DNA from: Echinometra lucunter | Lineage: Eukaryota > Echinodermata > Echinoidea > Camarodonta > Echinometridae | Assembly: GCA_029962745.1 (NCBI GenBank) | Contig: CM057158.1 | Span: 12,990,776-13,054,775, forward strand | Direction: 5' to 3' | DNA: 64,000 bases | Shown: piece by piece, positions 1 to 12,589 of the stretch | How positions within the stretch are numbered: the stretch's first letter is position 1 | How the letters are laid out: every line of letters begins with the position of its first letter | The notes under the pieces: generated by a model | What the model was told of the DNA's origin: nothing | Databases searched by the model: none | The model's input: only the letters and a program-made list of their open reading frames with translations | Program-made: the position numbers and the translations under genes

Positions 1-109
1 ATTCCTTTTGTGTGTGAACATGCCTAATATTGCTGTAGCTAATGTATTCAAGCTTCAGTCGTTTTTGTTTTTACTATTTCTACTCCCTGTTTTTTGCCAT
101 TTTTCTGTT

Positions 110-115
<6 letters not shown>

Positions 116-142
<27 letters not shown>
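116..142. repeat. (CT)n microsatellite
   Basis: Uninterrupted CT dinucleotides within a T-rich stretch; explains the Ser/Leu-rich chance open frame at the window start. Confidence 0.95.
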
Positions 143-226
143 CTTTCATTACTCTGTTTTTCATATTTTTGTCTTTTAATACTTACTTTTATTGTATTGT
201 ATTGTATATAAATGTCATTGAATGTA

Positions 227-1010
227 AACACACAGTTTCAGTTACAATCTACATGTATTAAGGAAACAATTATTGAAACCTTTGCGTTGATCTTTAAATT
301 CAATGAACATTTTGTCCAGATAATTTATTTGGAATGTGTAGACTCACAATTCTAACAAATTCTGTATAAATCAAGAAAGCTGTTATTGAGCATTTTTCAT
401 TGGTCCGTAATGATCAGTTCGGATTGATAAATTAAATTTTGTACAGTGCCTGTTTCACATTTAAGTTTATTTTATTTGGAATATATAGACATACAACTCT
501 AACATATTCTGTATCAAGGAGGCAATTGTTAGTCTTTTAGTTGGTCTTTAATGAACAGTTTGCAGTGATAAATAACACTTGATGCAGTCTCTATTCAGAG
601 CTACTTCAGAATCTTTCATTTTTAACATGGACACACAGTTCTAATGGATTCTTAATGTATTATGGAAATGAAAAATATCTTTTCATTTGTCTGTAATGTA
701 AGTTCAACTGGATATATTGCTCTTTATACAGTGCCTGTTTCTTCATTTTTTGGAAAATAAAGACACAATTCTAATGAGATCTGTACACATCAAGGATACA
801 ATTGTTGAGTACCTTTTCATCGATCTGAAATGAACTGTTCAACTAGACAAATTAGACTTGATGCAACACCTTCTTCTCAATCCGGTATATTTTATTCGGA
901 CTATGGACACACAATTCTGATGGATTCTGAATACATTGTTCTTTAATGAACAGCTCACCTAGATAGATTGCACTTCTTGGAATACCTGTTTCACTCCTCG
1001 AAGATAATGA
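227..1010. repeat. Diverged tandem repeat (satellite-like), ~140-bp unit, six units
   Basis: A unit beginning with a GACACACAATTCTAA-like block recurs at about 227, 341, 487, 629, 761 and 905 (spacing 114-146). Each unit then has a TCAAGGA-ACAATTGTTGA-like block, TTTTCATTGGTCT, AATGAACAGTTCAACT, GATAAATT and CAGTGCCTGTTTC. Units are diverged and carry indels, implying an old array. No open frame runs through it. Confidence 0.8.
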
Positions 1011-2404
1011 TGATGAGTGGAGTAACACTAATGGAAGTTTCATTGATCAAATACAAACCATCTGCTTTTGGCCTTGTTCCCATATGGCTTGGAATTATTT
1101 TTGTTTAAATGCTGCTTTAGCAAACGAAAGCAACACGGCCATGGTTTGCTTCACATATATCCTTTGACACGTGTGCAGTTAACAAATTATTCATACCCCG
1201 CATAATTTTGAAGTCTTGTTTTTCTTCAAAATGAAAGGTGGACCAGCATAATTTTGGCATTGGTTGAATATTTTATTTGTAAGCTGTATTTGAAAAATGA
1301 TTGTTGCATAGCAATGGCAATGTTAATCTATTGATTTCCTGGCATATTTTGAAAGTATTTATACCTGGTCCATGCAGACATGGCATTGAGACATATTTTT
1401 TGTAATTAATGAAAATGCATGTTTCAGACATTGCTAAGATTCTGTACATATTTTGCAACTATTCATGGATGTATATTACTTCTGGACAAGAGATCTTTCA
1501 TTTATGAGAATGGACTTAGATACCTCAGAACCATCAAATTTCACAAAATTATCATGTGCAGTTATTCTTACGACAATGTATGATTGCATGCCCAAGTAAC
1601 ATAAACCAGGACAAACCAGTTTTTCACAAAACAAAATTGAAAGAAAAAAGATGAAAGTTTGGTTAAGGATACAAATAAGCTTGTTGCTGACTCCAATTGA
1701 GCCCACTTAGAGCCTTTTTGAAAATCAGCTAGTTTCTTCTCTCCACTTGCTGTTCATCTATACATAAATAAAAATTTAGCCATGTGTGAACGATCCTCTA
1801 TCTGCCATGAAACCTCCCTACTCTATAACATGACAATGGCTCTAATCCCAATATGATTTTTTTTTTTCCAGGAACTCGTATTTTAAATTATTAATAGTTA
1901 CTGGAAGAGATTTCTTTCTGGAAAAGAAACCATATTCTCAAAGGAGAAAAAAACAAAGCAGACTACAGCTGAAATTTACATAACAAAATTACGGTACCGG
2001 GGTAAGTTAAATTCTAAAAAACAACCACTACTAAGAATGATTTATAGAAAACAGACACAAATGAGTATTTTACGTAGCATCAAGATAAATGTGCACATTT
2101 GAATATATACTGCAGTGCGTAAAGTAGTAATAGTAAGTGAAGACTTGCTGTTCACATTTGTCAATACAGTGTAAGTCTATTTTATGCAGAATCTCCATTA
2201 TTACAAGCTTCAGTACAATCAGACATTCATAATGAGCATTTGCAAGGCACCGCAATCTACTGAAAGTTATTTATTGGTAACGAGGAGTATTTAGTGGTAC
2301 TCATCTCAGCAAATCAGTCATCAGAGGTTAGGTGTATAATTAGAATCACGCTTTGCTATCAAAGCTACCCTGTTTATTGCTCCTTTCACTCTGTGAGCAT
2401 ATCA

Positions 2405-2512
2405 GGGCCCCGTTTCATAAAACTTGTTATCAGTAACAAATTGCAATAATTGTTATAAGCTACTGAAATCCTTGCATCTGATTGGCTGAGAGCAAATTTG
2501 TCACAGAAATGA
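2405..2512. mobile_element. MITE family E, copy 1 (right end decayed)
   Basis: Starts GGGCCCCGTTTCATAAAAC and matches the element at 39932-40055 through CTACTGAAATCCTTGCAT and TGATTGGCTGAGAGCAAA. The right terminal inverted repeat seen in that copy is not recognisable here. Confidence 0.7.
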
Positions 2513-3884
2513 TTGGTAGCCAGATTTTCATGTTATATCAATAACTTAACCCCTTGGCTACTGGAACCGGGTGGTCCCTGTATTAAGTCTGTGGGAATTT
2601 GAGAATTCAGTAGTCAACAGGTTAAGCAACTTATGACTGTAAGATTAAATAAAGAGTATCAGAAGGGCATATCCTAAACTCATGCCAAGTTGTATGGATA
2701 TTTGTAGATTTTGCAAAAGGGACGGGCTGCCTTTAAGATACACAGTCTAATTCTTATTGTACCCACTTATTAATTTCTGTGTATTGCATGCTCTCTGCCC
2801 ACCTATGTTGCTTGTTTGTCACTTTGCCAGCAGAGGACAAATTTTGTATTTCTTAAATTCAGACAATAAACGGTCTTGAATGTTGAATAAATCTTGAAGA
2901 TATCGTTTCATATACCACCCTCCCTTAGCTGCCTCAGAATCTAATGCATTATATTAATTTTTCTTTCTTTACTTGACAGTTGTATTTAACTCCCACTTCT
3001 CTTAGATCTGGATTTTTTTATTTTGTCCTCTCTTATACCTTGCCACCTTCCGGCAAAATACACTCCGCATCTCTCTCTCTTCCTATGGCACACTCCATGG
3101 TGTTTTTCCACTTTCATTCAGTTTGTGGAGTTGAAGATCAAAAGCTTCAATAATGCAAGCATCATTACCCAATGCTTCCACATAGTCAATGCATCACTGG
3201 GTATAAGCCCCTTCCAAGTCCCAGGACATTTTTTAGCCCCAATTCAAAGTGAAATTAGGTCAACTATTGCAAGCATGATTTGAGAAGTGGATACATAGCA
3301 GGAAGAATTATTTTTAAGAGAGATTAGTTCTATTTTTTTTAAATTGAGTAAACAGATTTGCTTCCGCTAACTGTATGGACGGAAATTAATATAATGCCAA
3401 CTTGACTCATTTGTTATAGCTAAATATCAGTGGTAATAATGGATCATGATTATATTCACCAATTCATGGTTTTGTTTCTCTATCACATATGCTTGCTTTG
3501 TTTTGTTGATGGGGTCATGCTAGCTCATGTGTGAAATTGATTGAATAATGCACTTCCTGTTTAATCCTTTGCCATCACTGACGGTACTCTACTCCATTCA
3601 TCCATTACTGTGTTTTGGAAGTGTCTTCCAGGCCATTTAGTTTTGCTAGGACATATTCTTTGAAGAAATGATGCAAAGTCAAGGGAAAATGGATTGAGGG
3701 TATCTTTTCCTTGAACTTGAAGGACATTGTACCCAGCAGAGAACAAAGTGTCAATAATTTGCAATGCATAAAAATATATCCAGCAGGATATGCACTTGGG
3801 TTAAAATGTAGGCTTTAGTTCTTCAAGACCAACAGATCACAAAACTGACAGCCTGTGAGACCAACTGCCCATGTAATGAAACCT

Positions 3885-4200
3885 AAGGGGTGTTCAGATA
3901 AGAGGCAACATGTCCCTGCAACATTTTCGTGTTTAAAACATGGCACAACATTGTTGCACCACTTATGTTAATGAATGCACATTAATTCAAATAAAGGAGG
4001 TTTTTGTCAAAAGTTGCACAAACTCATGACATGTATTTCGCACTAACTTTTAAAAAAATAATTTGATTGGTCCACAGCTTTTTGCCACCGGGAGGCAAAA
4101 AATATGCCTCTTGCCTGGGCGTTTTGGGTTGTTTTTTTTTTTCTGTCTCGTATCCCATTGACTTGTACGGGGGTTGTCGCGTCATATTTGAACACCCCTT
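3885..4200. mobile_element. MITE family C, copy 1 (316 bp)
   Basis: Ends AAGGGGTGTTCAGATA and TATTTGAACACCCCTT are inverted repeats. The interior matches 39290-39634 (CAAAAGTTG, ACTCATGACA, GATTGGT-CACAGCTTTTTGC, CCCATTGACTTGTAC), so this is a dispersed family. Confidence 0.8.
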
Positions 4201-4455
4201 TACAGCCCAAAGTTAACCTCCTGCGTGACCTACAACCTTGTGACTGACAGCCCATGAGACCAGCAATGTCTGTCCAATTGCACAAATCTACTGAAAAGTG
4301 TTAGAATACATGAAACATGTCACTCTGACTGACACAACATGTGAGACAGCCATGAGATAGACATTTCTGTCTCTTGGGTCATCTGATAATTTCTAAGGTT
4401 TCCTAGATCTGACATATTGGTGTTGCTGGCTGTTGGTCTCATGGGCCATTAGTAT

Positions 4456-4694
4456 CCCGGGCCAGTATTCTGAATATTGTTTTATCTTTTATCTTATCTT
4501 CACTCTTTCAATTGTCATAATATATTTTGAAGGCGAACTTGTGATTGGTTTGAACTGTGTAGAATTGCACCCATGGACTAGCACACAGGTCATAAGTGTG
4601 AGCCAATGGCACGTCCTATTTCTGATTGCTAAGACATTTAAAACAAGATAAAGATAAAATAATTTTCAGAATAATTTTCAGAATACGGCCCCTG
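4456..4694. mobile_element. MITE family B, copy 1 (~239 bp)
   Basis: Left end GGGCCAGTATTCTGAATATT and right end CAGAATACGGCCCCTGG are inverted repeats, with further pairing of TTTTATCTTTTATCTTATC against AAGATAAAGATAAAAT near the right end. The interior shares GATTGGTTTGAACTG and GAGCCAATGGC with 14645-14868. Confidence 0.82.
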
Positions 4695-5971
4695 GTATAT
4701 AACTCAGAACTATAGCTTTGGCAGATGGAATCTTCTTACTGACCATACTTCATAATCAGGTGTATTGTTGCATCTAATGTATTGGGCACCCATTTATACC
4801 AATGCTTTTATTCATGCCTGTTTTTCCTTTACTACTTTCAAGATATGCTCTGTATACTGACTAATACTTGGGTATTGTTGGATTCATTTATGTTAATTGC
4901 ATCCAATCATACTGATTGCTTATTAATCATGTAATATTTGTGATATTATGGTCCATTAATGAAATGGAGTGTAAATGATATATCAATTTTTTCTTGGGGG
5001 TGGAGAGGAAAAAGCTTTCACTATTATTATCATCTAAAGCACAGCCAAAGCTTAGCTAGTTGTATATATGCTGCAATGTAAATGGGAATAAGAAATGGTG
5101 TTATGATATGTACAACAAATATCCCAGGATACATACCCAAAGTAAAAATGCATTTTCTTGCTCTGGCAGTCACAAATCTCTAGATCTATTTGTGTGATAA
5201 GATACATGTACAGTTTTAGTCGGACTTAACTTTTGCAATATTGAGGGATATAGCTAATTCCACTTCTCCTGATGTGATTTCATGAGATTGCTCCATCAGC
5301 GGGAGAAAAATACCAGACTTAGATGAGATTAGGGGTCAAAACATATCCCCTGTGAGCTTTTTAAAGGTTAACAGTATGTACAGTTTTGATAGGCCCTCAG
5401 AAGCTGTTTGTGATCTTAATAGATGGGTAATGATTATATGTGTGATAGTTTCATAAAGTCGAAGGAATGAATTTTAGTTAATCTTTAAAAAACCCAAACA
5501 AAATAACAGTTTTGTAACCTTGTACAGGCAGAGCCAAAGGTAGAAAAGGCAGGAAATATACTTTCACAGAATGGAGAAATTAACCCTGTTGACTGTTAAC
5601 TGGTTCCAGTAGGCGAGGAGTTAATCAGTCGAGGCTACCTTACCCAAAATGAATTCAGTTAGGATACCAAGTACACTCTGAGGCATCAGATGCCCTCAGT
5701 GATTCATGTTGGATGCATCTTAGTAGACAAGCTTTGATGTAGGTACGGTTTGTATGACGACATATGTCGGGTCAAGAATACATCATGATGGCTATCGGGT
5801 GTCTCATTGGCTTGCCGATGACCTTAGCAGGAGGGGGCACACCTAGAGGCAAAAGCTGATATCATGCTCTCATCTAAGAACACTTGCAGACATACAGGCT
5901 GTCTTCCTACAAACACTTTCTTCATTAATGTTCCAAAGCTGTCTCAAAGTGCACAGAGACATTAGAACATG

Positions 5972-5972
<1 letters not shown>

Positions 5973-6042
<70 letters not shown>
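5973..6042. repeat. (TAA)n microsatellite
   Basis: About 70 bases of uninterrupted TAA units. It directly abuts a SINE-type 3' module and probably grew from that element's tail. Confidence 0.95.
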
Positions 6043-6240
6043 TTGGATATTTATACAGTGCACATATCCACCTAATAAGGTGCTCAAGGCACTCCCAGCA
6101 TTATCCCGGCTAAGCTAGGCTACCGAATTCAGCGCTCACAGCTTTCAAGGAATTCCTTCCTGCCAGTACCCATTTACACCTGTGTAGAGTGTGGCAAATG
6201 TAGATTAGTGTCTTGCCAAAGAATAATGTGTTATATACAA
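6043..6240 (-). mobile_element. SINE-type fragment with (TAA)n tail
   Basis: Carries TTTATACAGTGCACATAT next to the (TAA)n run, then CCATTTACACCTG-G-AGAGTGTGGCAAATGTAGAT and CTTGCCAAAGAA. These blocks recur in order at 27836-28098 and 29390-29600. No tRNA-like head is visible at the right end, so this copy is 5'-truncated. Confidence 0.65.
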
Positions 6241-6670
6241 GATTTGATAGTTAGTTTCATTTTAATTACTGCTCCAAAAGGAAGTGTTTTAGGAAAAGGA
6301 TGTACTTTTTATACTTGAATTATGTCACATTTTATGTCTGGTGATAATGGAGAGGGTTTGCACATGCTTTCTACACCTTCTTAATCAGCTTCAGAGGGAA
6401 ATATTATTAAGATGAATACAATTAGAAACAGAATGTTGTTAACCTTCCATTGCCTTTGGCAAGTTAATCTTGATAAGGAATCTAATTATTTTGAGGACAA
6501 GGCTTCCCTTCTCGAAATAAAAAGGAATAGTAAAATTGTGATAGCTAGTAATTATCTTTGTATCATGTTCAACAGACAAAAGAAAAAGCGCTGATCTTGA
6601 AATATTGTGTGATGTTATCTTATTTGTGATATGTTTCTTAACCTGGTGACACCATTAGAATGCATGTCTC

Positions 6671-6710
6671 TGTTTCTTTCTTTCTTTGTGTGTGTGTGTG
6701 TGTGTATGTG
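6671..6710. repeat. (TTTC)n/(TG)n microsatellite
   Basis: Short TTTC units followed by GTGTGTGTGTGTGTGTGT with one A interruption. Confidence 0.85.
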
Positions 6711-7985
6711 TTTTTTATGGGGGTGGTTAGTGGTGTTGATAATTAAAAATGTATAGATATCAACAATGAATGAAAGCTTTTTATCACCTTAAAAGACTGA
6801 CTTCCATGAAGGATGTTTCGACTTGAGCAGGGTGAGTTCCAAATGTGTGTTAATAGTTAGAAGATATTATCTAGATTAAAAATGTCACCAAGATAACAGC
6901 ATCAGAGTCATAGCGACTGCGACTCAATTTAATTATATGACTGCAAATTCTGGTTATTGAACCAAAAAGCGTGGGCACCAGACAGGAAATATTAGACAGG
7001 AAATACTATCTGTGGCTGCAGAATTATTGCATTAAACATTTAATCCTGTTTTTGTATTATAAGTCATTTTGTTTCATGGAAGTAAGGAAGTTGTCAGATT
7101 TGATGCCTTACCATGTGGTATTAAGAGATTTGATGAGAGATTTCAGGAAGTCGTCCTATTTCAAAATAATATTCTAGTTCTAGTTTACCCAATCATCACT
7201 TTCTAGGATGGTGGCTATTGATATGTCATGATGATGAATCCATCCAGAGTTGAGAGTAACAAAAAGATGAAAAATAAGCGTGTGTGTTCCCTCCTGAAGG
7301 AAGGATATATAAAAAGACATAGACAAAGAAGAAACCTAGACAGAATAGTTAAATTAAACTCTCTCGCTCACTTCAAAATACTCCATTGTGTGTGTCACAT
7401 GATCCACTCAATTTCATTTCACACTATAGCTTGTGGATTAGCGTGTACTCTTGCACAGGTGAACAGGGGCCGGGCTTCATGAATATTCCGGTGAGTGGCC
7501 TACCACTTTGTTCATGGGCAAGGCTCCATATCCATTGTGTCTTAGCATGAATAGGATTGCCAAGTCAAGTGGAATTGATTTAAGCCTGGAAATAGGGGAA
7601 GGCATTGTAGCAACTGTACACACCAAACCATAATGAATCTTTTTCATATATTTTTTTTTTAGAGATTTATCCCAAGTTCTGAAATAATTTCTGCAATATC
7701 TAGATATCTACTGTAGATGTAGACATATTGCTGACAGTGAAAATATGATATGCTTATTTGTAAATCTTGGAACGACTTGCATAGGATTTGGATATCTAGA
7801 AATTAGGCCTTTATAATCTTTATAATCTTCCATATGTTGGTATAATTTTGTCATTTAAAAGCACTGATATGATTTGTACAAGATTCTGATATCTTGAGTA
7901 GATATAGACTTCCTAATCAACACTTTTAATTCAATGTTATCATTCTCCAACTTAGAAATTGCATATAGTACAAATGAAATACAAT

Positions 7986-8235
7986 GGGGGGGGGGGGGGA
8001 ATGTCTCTTTAAGGCCCGTGCATCATCCGTGTAGTCTTTCTAAAAGCACTGTAAACAGGATTGGTTTTAATACCCTAAACAGGGAGACATGTCTAACATC
8101 TACCAGTTTTATACCTTTAACAGGGATTTTATTCAAGGATTGCATCATCATACCTCTGAATTTGATACCATTTTTCCTGTTCTTCACACAGCTGATGTAC
8201 ATGCCTCAATGATACATTGCGCCCCCCCCCCCCCC
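7986..8235. repeat. Segment bounded by G14 and C14 runs
   Basis: Fourteen G at 7986-7999 and fourteen C at 8222-8235 face each other as an inverted pair, with related AT-rich flanks (AAATACAAT before, GAATACATTT after). Two other elements in the window are similarly delimited by G and C runs. Transposon origin is inference. Confidence 0.4.
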
Positions 8236-9567
8236 GAATACATTTTAGCAGAAATGATCAATATAACATATTTATATCTATATCACATATAGATTCACTG
8301 ATGATACTGTGATGAAAATTATTTATAAACTTGTAATTTATTTATTTAAACTCAACATTTATTTATTTATTTAAACTCAACTTTCAGATATAAATGCTTT
8401 ATCAACGCCTTTATATTATATGATAATAAAAAAATAGTCCTTGTCAGCCCTAGTAAATAATTTCCACTATATTTTCTCACAGCTTGGAACATTTGTTTTA
8501 TATCTCTGCATTACAACCGAATCCGAACTGAAAGTTAGCCAGTTGAGCTGTACCGAACATTGGGGCTAACTGGTGACTTGTGCCTCTACTACAGGTGGCA
8601 AGTTTATGAGTAGTCCATATAGGCCTATGACTTACTCAGCGGGTTGTCCGTATGTTTGAACTGAAACAAATTCTTGTCAGTGAGTAGTGAGCATGTGCAG
8701 TAGTACTCTGGAAGAAATTAGTAAATAGAGCATGCACATTGCTGCCCAGGAAAAAATATTGTAAACTATTTAGAGCTAGTGTCCTGGTGAAATTCAATTT
8801 TAATCCAGCAGGCACCAATTGACTAATCGCATTTCAGAATACTCATAAATATTCATAGAAGAGAGATATAAATTCATATATTCATAACACAGACAATATG
8901 GTTGAATAATATTCAAATGACTGCATCAGATATAGACCCATCAACACAGTACCTCCATAATCAATAAGCTTTTAATTGCTGATGTCCTTGCTAGGTGCCA
9001 TATCTCTTGCAATGGATTATATTAACTAGTATTGTGTTGATACATCTATTACCAGCAAGCCTAATGAACAGATCCATGACATAGATAAGCCATCTTCCTC
9101 TCTTATAACTTTCCTTCAATTTTGATAACAGAGATTGTATTCATATAAGGAATATCGATGCTTAAGGTTACATCTCGGTTTAATCAATATAGCATCCATC
9201 TTGTACCCCAGAATGGAAAAGGCTGATTGTAACATCAGTGTTCAGAAATAGGTTTGCAGGTTTTTCGCTCCTGATTGAGTGAAATGTTGAAACATATTGT
9301 CTGTTTGGAGTCAGAAGGGCATTAACTCATATGCTTTTACACATAGTGAATGGTCTTGTGGCTCTGAAAAGATGATATTTTATTTGATTTAGTTTGCTTC
9401 AGTTCAGTGGAGATAGTGCCCACTGGAAACCCCCTCCCCCCAAAAAAAACCAACCCTTTTTGAGTTCCATTGATTGTGGTGGTGAAAACAGGTTGATCCT
9501 AGCATGGGTTCATAAAAATGCATAACTATAAGATTTCATACATGATATATGCTTTTGTGATACAGAA

Positions 9568-10226
9568 ATATCGTCCCTGTTTTCACGAAGTGACGGGTGA
9601 ACACGCAACTTTAAAAAAAGTTAGTTTTGAGTAAATCGCTTTCAAAGTTTCAAACCTCAATCTCAACCTCTTTAATGTATGAAGGGTGAATAAATTTTAT
9701 ATCCTCGTATAGCCTAGGGCATATTCTCGGCAATCTTCATTATCAATCATTTGCATATTCCTTTTATATTTTAGAAGAAAACGAGGTGTAAACATTGCCG
9801 TCATTTCGTGAAAACACAAAATTCAAGGTCCCACTGTGATTTTGTTTTCACGAAGTGACGTATCTCAGCGGCATGCATATTAAACAAATGGGACTTGATG
9901 AGCGTGCATTTGACCTAATTGTGCGCGATCACATATTCAAATTGAAGACGCGCTCTTTTTTTTTACACAAAGTGACGGAATTCAGCCACACACGTAAAAC
10001 ATATGGGACGGCTAAAAGCCGTCACTTCGTGAAAACAGAAAATCCTTTCACTAGGTATTTTCTTGTTGACGTCATTGCCGTAGTTGCGTAATTAGACATT
10101 ATCATGGTCTGAAACTCTGTGAGGATCAAGATGTTAGTGAAAGATGTCCAAAAATGCAAAAAACTCAAAATTGAAAAATTTGCTATTTTCCTCGTATCCG
10201 TCACTTTGTGAAAACAGGGACGATAT
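9568..10226. mobile_element. 659-bp inverted-repeat element with six copies of a GTTTTCACGAAGTGACG motif
   Basis: The 29-bp ends 9568-9596 and 10198-10226 are inverted repeats with one mismatch (ATATCGTCCCTG, then TTTTCAC-AAGTGACGG). The core motif TTTTCACGAAGTGACG also occurs inside at 9844-9860 (+), 9965-9978 (+, ACACAAAGTGACGG) and inverted at 9798-9815 and 10019-10036. The outermost ATAT could be a target duplication or part of the ends. No transposase is encoded, so this is a non-autonomous DNA transposon or a nest of such elements. Confidence 0.88.
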
Positions 10227-10805
10227 GTTTAATTTGATTCAGTTCACTTTAGGTAGTTCCCTTTAAGCAAGATTGTCTGTGCTGATAATCATGTCATTGA
10301 CTGGTATTTAATGCCTACGTAAAACCTACATGATTTGATGCCGTCTCCATCCTTGACGGAGCATCCATTGAGAGACAGAGGCATATGGTTGAACGTTTCA
10401 TCACCAGCGCGTCAATACAAATCAGCCTCAAATCAAGAATGAGATAAACAGATGTTCAAGCATTCCCATGCATGTCTCCAACTCATTCCAAGTCATTAGC
10501 AAGTACAGGCCTTAGAAAATTAACTAGATATTAAATCTTGTCAGTGTAAAACAACCACATCGGCCGGGCAGAAGAAGCATTAGGTTAGGTGATGACTTAC
10601 AAAACCCTAAAGACTTCAATTTCAATTGATCGTATGTTATGTGTATGCTTTGTATTACTGTATGTCTTCTAATGTAATTCATCAAAGATTTTCAATTGAA
10701 TTAAAGCAGCTTTCATTCTTTGTTTAAATGACTTCCCATATGATCTCACTTTGTGTGATAGGCACAGTCAGTTGATTGTAAATACATATACAAAATCTGA
10801 AATGC

Positions 10806-10817
10806 AAGAGTGAGCAT
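10806..10817. repeat. Target-site duplication, left copy
   Basis: AAGAGTGAGCAT, identical to 12609-12620; flanks the 3' end of the Penelope-like element. Confidence 0.8.
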
Positions 10818-11058
10818 CCGTGGAAAGGGTTTACGGTTCACCATGTGGTAAGTCCTGAGGGACTATAGATAAAGTGGATAGAGATGGAGGTGAAGTAGAG
10901 AGGCGAGAAAGTAGGAAAATTGGAGGGCAGAATATCTTTCGAAATCTGGGTGGAGTCCTAAAAAGGACTGTAAACCAGAAGAGGTGAGAGGATTGAGTAG
11001 GTGAAGAGATGAGTAGGCTTGAGTCGGCGAGAGGTGAGAAGACTTGAAGAGAAGACTC

Positions 11059-11092
11059 GACGTTTCGGGCAGCTTGACTGTCCGTCTTCAGG
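11059..11092 (-). other. Hammerhead-like core remnant at PLE 3' side
   Basis: On the minus strand CCTGAAGA is followed by a short stem-loop (GGACAG, loop, CTGCCC) and then GAAACGTC. This resembles the CUGANGA, helix II, GAAA order of hammerhead ribozymes, which are known from Penelope-like elements. One extra base lies between GA and helix II, one stem pair mismatches, and I could not find a matching helix III. It may instead be the coding remnant commonly seen at this place in PLEs. Confidence 0.25.
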
Positions 11093-11104
11093 AGTGAGTG
11101 TTCG

Positions 11105-12589
11105 CTAGGCGTGTCGGAGTACTTGAGACGGGTATGCGGACGTAGAGGAGTGAGACGGGCGGCGGGGTCGGCGGCGTGGTGAACGGCTGTCGGTGGTGGC
11201 GCTCTGTGTGGGCGGATATGCGGACGTAGAGGAGTGAGTCGGCCGGCGGGGTCGGCGGTGTGGTGAACGGCTGTCGGTGGTGGCGCTCTGTGTGGACGGG
11301 TCGGTGGTGGCGGAATCGGCGGGAAGGCTTGGCGGGAAGGTGTGGGCAGGTTGATATCCGGATGTGGTGGTGTTGCGTCGGCGGAGGTTGTAGCGGGGTG
11401 TGCGTGTCGGCGGCGTGGTGGGTTGGTCCTGCGGCGGATGAAGGTTGGTGGAGGTGACAGGCTGTGTGGGGTGGGCGTCGGTGCGGGTCTTGTCTTGGGT
11501 TGATGGAGTTGCAGTGGACGGCGTCGCTGAGCTGGTTGGAGTGGTCTGGTGATGTAGGATTGGGTGCCAGATGTTGTTGATGTGAAGTCCTGGGTCTTGA
11601 GGTACGGTGTTGTGTTGGTGAATTTCGATGGCTTCTCGGACTCTTCTGGTGTTCCAGTGTCGGATGGTAGTGATGAGTTTGCTGTTGTCCCAGTTTATGC
11701 GGTGGTCTTCTTGTTGAGCGTGTTTGACGATGGCGGATCTGTCCCAGTCGCTGTGTCGTTGATAGGTCTTGTTTTTGAGTCTGGTGTCGAAGTCGCGGCC
11801 GGTTTCTCCGATGTAGACTTTGCCGCAGCTGCAAGGAATCTGGTAGACGCCTGGTTGCTTGTTGGGTGGATGCTTGTCCTTGTGTGAGTGGAGGATGGAA
11901 TGGAGCTTGCGGGAGGATTGGTGTCTGACTAGGATGTTTGCTGATCGGAGGATGCGTTGTAGACGGTGGGAGGTCTTGCCGATGTAGGGGAGTACTATGG
12001 TGGTAGTCGGCTTGGTGGTGGGTTGGTCGTCGGCGGTGCTAGTGGTGGTGCGGCTGTGAGGAGGTTGGGTGTTGATTCTTCTCCTGGGGTATTGGTTGAT
12101 GGTGGTGAGAGCGCGGGTGACATGTCTGAGTTCCTGGTGGAGATGATCCTTGTCGCTGAGTTGGTGAGCTCGTCTGATGAGGGTGTCCGAAACTGACTGG
12201 TGGATGGAGGGGTGGTGGTGTGAGCGGAAGTTGAGATATCGGTCGGTGTGGGTTGGTTTTCGGTAGACTTGATGAGACGGGAATCCGGAGGGTGTCTTCT
12301 TGACGAGGACGTCTAGAAACGGGATTGAGTCGTCTTGCTGGGTTTCCATGGTGAATTTGATGTTCGGATGCTGGTCGTTGATGTGGTCGAGGAATTGGTG
12401 GAGGTCTGAAGTGCTGTGAGGCCAGATGACGAAGGTGTCGTCGACGTATCGAAGCCAGAGAGAGGGGCGTTTGTCGGCGGTCTTGAGTGCTTGGTGTTCG
12501 AGGTGTTCCATGAAGATGTTGGCGATGATCGGTGAGAGTGGGGATCCCATGGCTGCACCTTTGAGTTGCTTGTAGTAGTCGTTGCGCCA
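11105..12589 (-). pseudogene. Penelope-like RT/GIY-YIG protein, N-terminally truncated
   Basis: The protein made by an intact element copies element RNA at a nick cut by its own endonuclease. Reading continues upstream of the first Met (12550) through WRNDYYKQLKGAA to a TAG at 12590-12592, so that Met is internal and the N-terminal half (RT fingers and upstream domains) is gone. Counting from that Met: AMGSPLSPIIANIF at the start, RYVDD catalytic box at 34-38, FLDVLV at 79-84. The GIY-YIG domain has GVY at 234-236, VYIG at 245-248, Arg at 258 and the REAIEI Glu at about 307-309. The HAQQEDHRINWDNS segment is typical of PLE endonucleases. The last ~150 residues are a Pro/Thr/Ser-rich tail of low complexity. 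The remaining frame is undisrupted, so the insertion may be young. Confidence 0.9.
11133..11300 (-). repeat. 84-bp tandem duplication inside the PLE coding tail
   Basis: Two adjacent copies (about 11133-11216 and 11217-11300) with a few substitutions. The period of 84 bases is 28 codons, so the frame is kept and the protein tail repeats a block beginning HTERHHRQPFTTPPTPP (in an alternative frame) or SATTDSRSP (in the main frame). Confidence 0.85.

Noticed and set aside
11088..11834. 248-residue open frame on the minus strand, and several + strand frames at 11260-12196
   Set aside because: Alternative frames of the GC-rich Penelope-like coding region; only the frame with YVDD and GIY-YIG is meaningful.
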